From Deltaproteobacteria bacterium (GTDB taxonomy: Bacteria > Desulfobacterota > Binatia > Binatales > Binataceae), in NCBI GenBank assembly GCA_021799555.1, contig JAJZAG010000060.1, positions 1 through 13,910 of the forward strand: a DNA stretch of 13,910 bases, read 5' to 3'. The notes below the pieces were generated by a model, which searched no databases, was not told the DNA's origin, and saw only the letters and a list, made by a program, of their open reading frames with translations. A program made the position numbers and the translations under genes. Numbering within the stretch: the first letter of the stretch is position 1; each line of letters opens with the position of its first letter. Of the stretch, positions 8,961-13,910 are shown in pieces.

Positions 8961-8983
8961 AATATTGACGACGGTGGAAAAAG

Positions 8984-9706
8984 TTGGAAGAGGAACGGCT
9001 CAAATCAATTCTTGAAAGCCTGCTGTTCGCGGCCGGAGAACCGGTCTCGATCGCGCGAATTGCCGCCGCGCTCGATGACGTTCCCAAAGCGGAGATTCAC
9101 CGCGCTTTGAACGTGCTCGGCGCCGAGTATGCGGCCAATAACCGCGGCCTCGCGATCGAAGAAGTCGCCGGAGGCTATCAGCTCCGCACGCCAAAACATC
9201 ATGCCCAATACGTCCGCCGGCTGCTCGCCGCGCGTCCGCCGCGCCTTAGCCGCCCGTTGCTCGAGACGGTTGCGATCATCGCATATCGCCAGCCGATCAC
9301 CCGCCCCGAGATCGAGCAGTTGCGCGGAGTCGATACGGGCGGCGTGCTCGAAACGCTGCTCGAGCGCCGCCTAATCAAGATCGCAGGCCGCAAGGAAGCA
9401 CCCGGCCGTCCGATGATGTACGCCACCACGCCCGAGTTCCTGGAAGTGTTCGGCCTGAAGGATCTCGAAAGCCTGCCCGACTTGAAGGAATTTCACGAAA
9501 TCGAACGCGCCGTCGAGCAGGCCACAACCGCCCCGGTCGAAAGCATCGAAACGCATCCCGAAGACGCCACGTCTGCTCAAGCGCCCGCATCGGCGGACGA
9601 AGAATCGGCGCCGCAAGCCTTCGACAGCGTCGAGGCGCAGAAATCGACGGACACTGCTGAAGGCGAGAAGACCTCCACGCCCGAAAAACCCACCGATACG
9701 AATTAG
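8984..9706 (+). CDS. scpB: Segregation and condensation protein B (kite protein)
   Basis: ScpB dimers bind the middle of ScpA and complete the SMC-ScpAB complex. The 240 residues contain two winged-helix domains, at about 1-80 (opening LKSILESLLFAAGEPVS) and about 85-165 (LSRPLLETVAIIAYRQPITR, then DTGGVLETLLERRLIKIAGR and RPMMYATTPEFLEVFGL). The last 60 or so residues form a Glu/Ala/Ser/Thr-rich acidic tail that looks disordered and is longer than in compact ScpB proteins. The start is TTG at 8984; the upstream ribosome site is weak (GTGGA near 8974). No rluB, the frequent neighbour of scpB, follows. It converges with dnaB. Confidence -1.
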   Translation: MEEERLKSILESLLFAAGEPVSIARIAAALDDVPKAEIHRALNVLGAEYAANNRGLAIEEVAGGYQLRTPKHHAQYVRRLLAARPPRLSRPLLETVAIIAYRQPITRPEIEQLRGVDTGGVLETLLERRLIKIAGRKEAPGRPMMYATTPEFLEVFGLKDLESLPDLKEFHEIERAVEQATTAPVESIETHPEDATSAQAPASADEESAPQAFDSVEAQKSTDTAEGEKTSTPEKPTDTN

Positions 9707-9720
9707 GGAATCTCTGCGCG

Positions 9721-9738
9721 AGCTTGAGTCCTCAAGCT
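9721..9738. terminator. Perfect hairpin after scpB, possible terminator
   Basis: AGCTTGAG at 9721-9728 and CTCAAGCT at 9731-9738 are exact inverted repeats, folding as a 7-bp stem with a GTCC loop. It begins 14 bases after the scpB stop, between convergent genes. No T-run follows on either strand, so intrinsic termination is uncertain. Confidence -1.
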
Positions 9739-9760
9739 AAACAGAATGCGCGCGGTAAGA

Positions 9761-9796
9761 GTCCAGGATTTCTCGCTTCGTTCGAAATGACGGGTC
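9761..9796. repeat. Possible dispersed intergenic repeat fragment
   Basis: The stretch with TTTCTCGCTTCGTTCGAAATGA at its centre in two parts (TTTCTCGCTTCG, then TTCGAAATGA) is imperfectly palindromic. It resembles short repeats common in intergenic DNA of several high-GC phyla, which translate as FLASFEMTG-like peptides. The short open frame at 9724-9918 reads through it and shows no protein signal, so I do not call it a gene. The rest of 9707-9914 is GC-rich with no recognised feature. Confidence -1.
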
Positions 9797-9914
9797 GCCG
9801 GGTCTTTCCCTTATCAACTGATGCTTCTTCCCGCGCGGCCGCGTGCGCGGAGGATCCGGCGCGAGCCAGCGCATCGCGTGGCGACCGCGCGCGGGAGGGC
9901 TGCGCGGAGCTTCC

Positions 9915-11294
9915 TTAGCTGCCGGAGTCTTCGTATACGTCGGCGGCGGGGCTGTAATTTTCGAAGCGCGTGTACTGGTTCAGGTAAGTCAGCTTGGCGG
10001 TGTCGGTCGGACCGTTGCGCTGCTTGGCGATGATTATCTCGGCGACGCCCGGTTCCTTGGTGTCGCGATGGTACATCTCGTCGCGATAGATGAATCCGAT
10101 CACGTCGGCGTCCTGCTCGATCGCGCCCGACTCGCGCAGGTCTGCGAGCAGCGGGCGGCGCTCGGGGCGCGTCTCGACCGCGCGGTTCAACTGCGACAGC
10201 GCGATGACCGGAACCCTGAGTTCCTTGGCGAGCGCCTTGAGCGAGCGCGAGATTTCCGAGATTTCCTTTTCGCGCGATTCGCCCGGCCGTGACGAGCGCA
10301 TCAGTTGCAGATAATCGACGATGATCAGGCCCAGGTTGTTGTTCTTGTCGCGCATCAATCTGCGGCACTTGGCCTTCAGCGCGATCGGCGAGATGTCGGA
10401 GGAATCGTCAATCAAAATATTCGATTCGCTCAAGCGGTCGGCCGCCGCCACGAGTTTGGGAAAATCTTCCTTGCGAATATGCCCGGTGCGGACTTTGGAA
10501 CTATCGACGCGCGCTTCCGCGCACAGCATCCGGAGCACGAGCTGCTCTTTGGACATTTCCAGCGAGAAGAATGCGACTCCGACTGGCGGCTCGGCGTGAA
10601 TTGCCGCGTTGGCGGCGATATTGAGCGCGAGCGCCGTCTTTCCCATCGAGGGGCGCGCGGCCAGGATAATCAGGTCCGACGGCTGAAAGCCGGCGGTGAT
10701 TCGATCGAGATCGTGAAAGCCGGTCGGCACGCCGGTAACCGCTTCCTTGCGCTCGTAGAGCCGCTCGATGATTTTGATCGACTCGACGGTCAGCTCGCGC
10801 ATCCCGTAAAAGGCGGGTTTGATCCGGCGCTCAGAGATTTCGAAGACGCGATGTTCGGCGGCGTCGAGAAATTCCTCGACGTTGGCCGGCGCGTCGTAGG
10901 CGCCCGAAGCGATTTCGGTCGCAATCGAGGCGAGGTTGCGCAGGACCGATTTTTCCCGGACGATTCGCGCGTAGTGCGCGATATTCGCCGCGGTCGGCAC
11001 GATCGACGCCAGTTCGGCGATATACGCGGCGCCGCCGATCATCTCGAGCTTGCCACGCGTGCGCAGCGCGTCGGTCAGCGTGATCGCGTCAACCGGCTGG
11101 CTATGGTCCGACAGGTCGGCCATCGCGCGGAAGACCTCGCGATGCGCCTCACGGTAGAAATCCTCGGCGGTGATCGTTTCGAGCGCGTGGTTGATCGCTT
11201 CGTTGTCGAGCAGGATCGCACCCAGCACCGATTGTTCGGCTTCGAGATTTTGCGGTGGAACGCGCTTTAGAATGTCATCCGCACTATCAGCCAC
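9915..11294 (-). CDS. dnaB: Replicative DNA helicase DnaB
   Basis: DnaB is the hexameric 5'-3' helicase that unwinds DNA at the replication fork and interacts with primase. The 459 residues are typical. The N-terminal domain at about 12-112 opens with PPQNLEAEQSVLGAILLD. A linker helix follows, then the RecA-like motor from about 185. Walker A is ARPSMGKTAL at 213-222, catalytic Glu246 lies in FFSLEMS, Walker B ends at Asp327 (IIVDYLQLM), SQLNR is at 367-371, and the arginine-finger region is AKQRNGPT at 423-430. No intein or insertion is seen. The start is GTG at 11294 with GGAGGT six bases upstream. It points toward scpB and away from the rhomboid gene, which lies upstream on the same strand. 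Confidence -1.
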   Translation of the reverse strand: MADSADDILKRVPPQNLEAEQSVLGAILLDNEAINHALETITAEDFYREAHREVFRAMADLSDHSQPVDAITLTDALRTRGKLEMIGGAAYIAELASIVPTAANIAHYARIVREKSVLRNLASIATEIASGAYDAPANVEEFLDAAEHRVFEISERRIKPAFYGMRELTVESIKIIERLYERKEAVTGVPTGFHDLDRITAGFQPSDLIILAARPSMGKTALALNIAANAAIHAEPPVGVAFFSLEMSKEQLVLRMLCAEARVDSSKVRTGHIRKEDFPKLVAAADRLSESNILIDDSSDISPIALKAKCRRLMRDKNNNLGLIIVDYLQLMRSSRPGESREKEISEISRSLKALAKELRVPVIALSQLNRAVETRPERRPLLADLRESGAIEQDADVIGFIYRDEMYHRDTKEPGVAEIIIAKQRNGPTDTAKLTYLNQYTRFENYSPAADVYEDSGS

Positions 11295-11300
11295 ACCACC

Positions 11301-11306
11301 ACCTCC
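11301..11306 (-). promoter_or_regulatory. Shine-Dalgarno site of dnaB
   Basis: GGAGGT on the minus strand, six bases before the GTG at 11294. It decides the dnaB start; the codons between the two are GGT GGT and no other start lies closer. Confidence -1.
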
Positions 11307-11366
11307 GACACGCGCAAGATCAGGTAAGGGGCGCGATTATGCGTGAACGGTCGAGCGCCATCAAGC

Positions 11367-11385
11367 TGTTGATTTAAGTTCAACA
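11367..11385. promoter_or_regulatory. Inverted repeat in the dnaB leader
   Basis: TGTTGA at 11367-11372 and TCAACA at 11380-11385 are exact inverted repeats around a 7-base AT-rich spacer. The element sits just downstream of the candidate dnaB -10 box, so it could be an operator or a leader hairpin. Chance is not excluded. Confidence -1.
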
Positions 11386-11386
11386 C

Positions 11387-11416
11387 GTTATCCCGAACCA
11401 GTGAAGAGCTTATCAA
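11387..11416 (-). promoter_or_regulatory. Candidate sigma70-like promoter for dnaB
   Basis: Read on the minus strand, TTGATA (11416-11411) and GATAAC (11392-11387) are separated by 18 bases, matching TTGACA/TATAAT at 5 and 4 of 6 positions. The gap is the only AT-richer stretch ahead of dnaB. Weak, single-site evidence. Confidence -1.
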
Positions 11417-11436
11417 CCGCCCATCCACAACCGTTG

Positions 11437-12159
11437 TCATCGGCGGCGGCGCGTTTTCCTGCGCGCCAGCATCGGCCCCACGAGCATCCCGAACAAAAAT
11501 CCACCGACATGCGCCCACCACGCCACCCCCCCGGCGATCGCGCCGCGCGAGCCTTCGATTATCCCGGCGTAGAGCTGCACGCCGAACCATACCAGCAGAT
11601 AGATCACGGCCGGAATCTCAATCATCTGGATAAAAACGAAGATCGGCAGCACGGTCAGGATGCGTCCGCGTGGAAAAAAAATGAAATATGCGCCGAGCAC
11701 ACCCGCGATTGCGCCGGACGCGCCGATCACCGGCACCGTCGATTCCGGCGCCATCGCGACGTTGGCGATCGCGGCGGCGATGCCCGCGGCGAAGTAAAAT
11801 GCCAGATAGCGGCGCGCGCCCATCCGGGATTCGACCGCTGCGCCGAAGATGAACAGATAGAGCATGTTGCCGGCGATATGCCATATGCTGCCGTGCAGGA
11901 ACATCGCGGAGAAGATCGTCCCTAGCGGCGCGATAACTTTCGCCAACGGGGGCACCAGCCGCGGATGCGCCAGCGTTTCGGCGATGGCATTTGCCGCGCC
12001 GGTAACGCGCGCCGGAATCATCGCCATGCCGGCGATCATCCGAGCGGCGCGGCCGTGCGCCGTAATCTCCCAGACAAAAACCGCCAGGTTGGCCGCGATC
12101 AACGCCGAGTTCGCCGGAGTGAGCCGGCGCGGCGCTGCACTGTCACGAAGCGGGATCAT
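11437..12159 (-). CDS. Rhomboid family intramembrane serine protease
   Basis: Rhomboids cleave transmembrane substrates within the bilayer using a Ser-His dyad. From ATG 12159 the product is 240 residues with about six hydrophobic segments. Visible hallmarks are HGSIWHIAGNML (His94 and Asn98, oxyanion site), GASGAIAG with nucleophile Ser148, and WWAHVGGF with catalytic His217. It ends in a basic tail RRKTRRRR. The frame continues upstream to 12333, but that extension is arginine-rich and unlike the family, which commonly opens with MIPLRD, so ATG 12159 is preferred. The substrate is unknown. It is divergent from the hydrolase gene at 12354 and 142 bases upstream of dnaB. Confidence -1.
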   Translation of the reverse strand: MIPLRDSAAPRRLTPANSALIAANLAVFVWEITAHGRAARMIAGMAMIPARVTGAANAIAETLAHPRLVPPLAKVIAPLGTIFSAMFLHGSIWHIAGNMLYLFIFGAAVESRMGARRYLAFYFAAGIAAAIANVAMAPESTVPVIGASGAIAGVLGAYFIFFPRGRILTVLPIFVFIQMIEIPAVIYLLVWFGVQLYAGIIEGSRGAIAGGVAWWAHVGGFLFGMLVGPMLARRKTRRRR

Positions 12160-12340
12160 CGGAGAAATTCCGGCTCCCGATGCCGCGGGAGCCGCGCGTA
12201 TCGTACCGGCTCGGAACAGGCGGAAGCGAGACGCGTCGGAGCGGCGCTTGAGGAATGCGCCTGGGTGTGCGACAAATTTTGCGACTCCTCGCGCGCGCGG
12301 CGTCCGATAAATCGCGCTCGAGCGGGGACTCATCCCTGAG

Positions 12341-12346
12341 GGAGGT
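12341..12346 (+). promoter_or_regulatory. Shine-Dalgarno site of the dienelactone hydrolase gene
   Basis: GGAGGT seven bases before ATG 12354. This strong site decides the start against an in-frame ATG at 12255 that would extend the protein by 33 poorly conserved residues. The surrounding divergent gap (12160-12353) shows no convincing promoter pair by eye. Confidence -1.
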
Positions 12347-12353
12347 CAAGACC

Positions 12354-13079
12354 ATGGAAGTTGTGTCACAGGAAGTGATGGTAGCGACCGGAGCCGAAAA
12401 GATGCCGGCGCATCTGGCGCGTCCGGCATCAGGCGGCCCCTACCCCGCTCTGGTCGTCGTGATGGAGGCGTTCGGCCTCAACGCTCATATCAAGAGCATC
12501 ACCAACCGCTTCGCGGCCGAGGGCTTTGTCGCGATCTCGCCGAACCTGTACTTTCGCCAACCGAACAATGTCGTCCAATACAACGATTTGCCGGGTGCGT
12601 TCCGCCTGATGGGCTCGCTGAGCGACGATCAGATCGTCGCCGACATGACGGCCGCGATAAATTTCTTGAAGACGCAAAAGGAAGTGAAACCCGCGTTCGG
12701 AACGGTGGGATTTTGCATGGGCGGACGCATCAGTTTTCTGACCGCGTGCCGCAATCCCGACGTCAAGGCGACTGCGCCATACTACGGCGGCGGAATGGTG
12801 ACCTCGCGTCAAGCAAACGCGAAGCCCCCGATCGCATACGTCGAGGGGCTTAAGGGTCCGGTGCTGGCATTCTTCGGCGGAAAGGACGCGTTCATTCCGA
12901 TCGCGGAAGTCGATGCGTTCCGCGACGCCCTCAAGAAGGCCGGCAAGCCTGCCGAAGTGGTTTTCTATCCAGACGCCGATCACGGCTTCATGTGCGACGA
13001 CCGTCCGTCGCATCATCCGCAGCACGCGAAAGAGGCTTTCGCGAAGACGATCGCATTCTTCAAACATAATCTTGCCTGA
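12354..13079 (+). CDS. Dienelactone hydrolase family protein (carboxymethylenebutenolidase-like)
   Basis: An alpha/beta hydrolase of 241 residues. The classic enzyme opens dienelactone to maleylacetate in chlorocatechol degradation, but many relatives act on other esters or lactones. The Cys-Asp-His triad is visible: Cys121 in GFCMGGR, Asp178 in GGKDAFIP and His210 in DADHGFMC. Glu38 in VMEAFGLN matches the conserved glutamate that interacts with the nucleophile. No signal peptide, so cytosolic. No other aromatic-degradation gene is adjacent, so the physiological substrate is open. It appears monocistronic or followed by the small lipoprotein gene. Confidence -1.
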   Translation: MEVVSQEVMVATGAEKMPAHLARPASGGPYPALVVVMEAFGLNAHIKSITNRFAAEGFVAISPNLYFRQPNNVVQYNDLPGAFRLMGSLSDDQIVADMTAAINFLKTQKEVKPAFGTVGFCMGGRISFLTACRNPDVKATAPYYGGGMVTSRQANAKPPIAYVEGLKGPVLAFFGGKDAFIPIAEVDAFRDALKKAGKPAEVVFYPDADHGFMCDDRPSHHPQHAKEAFAKTIAFFKHNLA

Positions 13080-13150
13080 GGATTCGGCTCATCAGAGGGC
13101 TTCAAATCACCGATCGAGCGCGGGCCGGCACGCTGCGGTCCGCGATCGTT

Positions 13151-13570
13151 TTGGTCGCGTGGGCCATCTGCATCGGCGCGGCCGGCTGCTACACGTCGAG
13201 TTACCGCAAGGAGCTCGCCGCGAATACTGATTTGATCTCCCAGCTCGGTGACAAACTCTCCGACTACTGCCGCGCGGGATTCCTGATCGGCAACCGGCCG
13301 GTCTCATCAGAAGAGATGGGCGAATTCTATTACGCGCTCAAAAAGGCGCGTGAATTTTCCGCGATGACCGCAAGCCGCTCGACGCTCAAATCGCATCGCG
13401 ATTTCGACGCGATGCTGTCGAAGTACGAGGATTTCCTGCGAAGCGGCGACGAGTATCGCCTTTCCGGCGCTCGCAATCCGGCACGGCTCGATATTCTGAT
13501 GCGACAGCATCAGGCGGTCGCGTCCGCCGCCGCGAAAGTCCACGCCGACTTGGCGAGCGAGGGCAACTGA
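13151..13570 (+). CDS. Unrecognised small lipoprotein; start uncertain
   Basis: I recognise no family. From TTG 13151 it is 139 residues: a hydrophobic segment, a lipobox-like AAGC with Cys13, then a soluble, mainly helical, charged domain (for example YYALKKAREFSAM and HRDFDAMLSKYEDFL). Likely anchored to the outer or inner membrane by lipidation. TTG 13151 gives a signal without a basic n-region and has no ribosome site. The frame is open upstream to 13070 without ATG, GTG or TTG; residues encoded there (GTLRSAIVL) supply arginines, so the true start may be CTG 13133, ATC 13106 or ATT 13082. AGAGGG at 13094-13099 lies six bases before ATC 13106. It follows the hydrolase gene closely. Confidence -1.
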   Translation: MVAWAICIGAAGCYTSSYRKELAANTDLISQLGDKLSDYCRAGFLIGNRPVSSEEMGEFYYALKKAREFSAMTASRSTLKSHRDFDAMLSKYEDFLRSGDEYRLSGARNPARLDILMRQHQAVASAAAKVHADLASEGN

Positions 13571-13594
13571 GCGAGCGGCCGCGTACTCGTCCGC

Positions 13595-13618
13595 GCGCCA
13601 TTACAAGCGCCATTACAA
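13595..13618. repeat. Perfect 12-base tandem repeat
   Basis: GCGCCATTACAA occurs at 13595-13606 and again at 13607-13618 without mismatch, 24 bases after the lipoprotein stop. Function unknown; replication slippage is the simplest origin. Confidence -1.
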
Positions 13619-13643
13619 CTTGGGCCTGAGCCTCGATCGGTGC

Positions 13644-13688
13644 AAAAAAAGAACCGACCTAACCGCTACTCCTTCCCGCACCGGTTCT
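13644..13688 (-). terminator. Rho-independent terminator-like hairpin, best on minus strand
   Basis: On the minus strand AGAACCG (13688-13682) pairs with CGGTTCT (13656-13650), and the transcript then runs into seven T (the last six outside the stem). The loop is 25 bases, longer than usual; an alternative AACCG/CGGTT stem within it would shorten the loop to 16. It lies about 35 bases past the acyl-CoA synthetase stop. On the plus strand the same stem is followed by AATTTT, so it may also serve the lipoprotein gene. Confidence -1.
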
Positions 13689-13722
13689 CGAATTTTGCCC
13701 GGACGGGTTGTGCGGGGCTTCC

Positions 13723-13910
13723 CTAGGTGGCGCGCTTGCGGTCTTCCTCGCGCTTGCGCAGTTCGACGCGCCGAATCTTGCCGCTGACCGTCTTGGGCAG
13801 TTCGTCCATGAACTCGATCTCGCGCGGATATTTGTAGGGTGCGGTGATGCGCTTGACGTGCTCCTGCAGTTCGCGAACGAGCGCGTCTGATTTGAGGGCG
13901 TCAGGCGCGA
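13723..13910 (-). CDS. Acyl-CoA/acetyl-CoA synthetase, C-terminal fragment (AMP-binding enzyme)
   Basis: Only the last 61 residues are inside the window; the gene continues past the right edge. The reading has no start codon here and was found by translating the minus strand back from TAG at 13723-13725. It shows the C-terminal lid of adenylate-forming acid-CoA ligases: ITAPYKYPREIEF, then ELPKTVSGKIRRVELR, whose lysine in SGK (visible residue 44) is the conserved catalytic lysine of the adenylation half-reaction. The form PYKYPR is more like medium-chain acyl-CoA synthetases than acetate-specific Acs, but the substrate cannot be fixed from this piece. It ends in a lysine/arginine-rich tail. 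Confidence -1.
   Translation of the reverse strand, partial: APDALKSDALVRELQEHVKRITAPYKYPREIEFMDELPKTVSGKIRRVELRKREEDRKRAT

Noticed and set aside
9724..9918. Short + strand open frame between scpB and dnaB.
   Set aside because: It runs through a hairpin and an intergenic-type repeat, has no ribosome site and no protein-like features.
590..11772. At least eleven copies of the palindrome GCGATCGC (590, 875, 2045, 2532, 2606, 2921, 3080, 3770, 5741, 11534, 11765), like the cyanobacterial HIP1 octamer.
   Set aside because: Seven of the eight plus-strand coding copies read gcg-atc-gc in frame (Ala-Ile-Ala), and both rhomboid copies fit the same reading, so preferred codons in alanine-rich proteins explain most of the excess. 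A genome-wide codon-shuffled control would be needed before calling it a HIP1-type signal.
12160..12333. Upstream extension of the rhomboid frame by 58 residues.
   Set aside because: Arginine-rich, unlike rhomboid N-termini, and it nearly fills the divergent promoter region; ATG 12159 matches the family start.
13708..13890. Plus-strand 60-residue open frame at the right edge.
   Set aside because: It is the antisense shadow of the acyl-CoA synthetase C-terminus, whose family motifs are clear on the minus strand.

Overview
The window comes from a high-GC bacterial chromosome (mid-60s percent GC by eye). Gene content suggests a Gram-negative, diderm, Deltaproteobacteria-grade organism (Desulfobacterota, Myxococcota or Binatota-like). 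The reasons are a full-length proteobacterial-type GlnD, an AMIN-domain periplasmic amidase, a lipoprotein signal, and a mutS-amidase-glnD-xer-M50-scpAB cluster. This placement is inference; no rRNA or marker search was possible.

Left block, + strand, 1 to 9706: a tightly packed probable operon. It holds mutS (5' end outside the window), an N-acetylmuramoyl-L-alanine amidase (amiC type), glnD, a tyrosine recombinase (xerD type), an M50 site-2 protease, scpA and scpB. Three junctions are four-base stop/start overlaps and a fourth has a one-base gap. Every start visible in this block is GTG or TTG. The genes cover mismatch repair, septal wall cleavage, nitrogen sensing, dimer resolution, intramembrane proteolysis and condensin-based chromosome compaction.

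Middle block: 9707 to 9914 is a convergent intergenic stretch with a perfect hairpin and a piece resembling a dispersed intergenic repeat. On the minus strand follow dnaB (9915-11294), a 142-base gap with a candidate promoter and DnaA-box-like motifs, and a rhomboid protease (11437-12159).

Right block: a divergent intergenic region (12160-12353), a dienelactone hydrolase family gene (+), an unrecognised small lipoprotein gene (+) whose start codon appears non-canonical, and a short intergenic region with a 12-base tandem repeat and a terminator-like hairpin. Last comes the C-terminal end of an acyl-CoA/acetyl-CoA synthetase on the minus strand, cut by the window edge.

Most of this is housekeeping and I see no defence, mobile or biosynthetic system. 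The strongest anomaly is at the left edge. The mutS frame is open to the first base, but mismatch-recognition domain I is not there. In its place is a low-complexity stretch that includes a 69-base (23-codon) tandem repeat with the look of an intergenic palindromic element, lying in frame directly ahead of MutS domain II.
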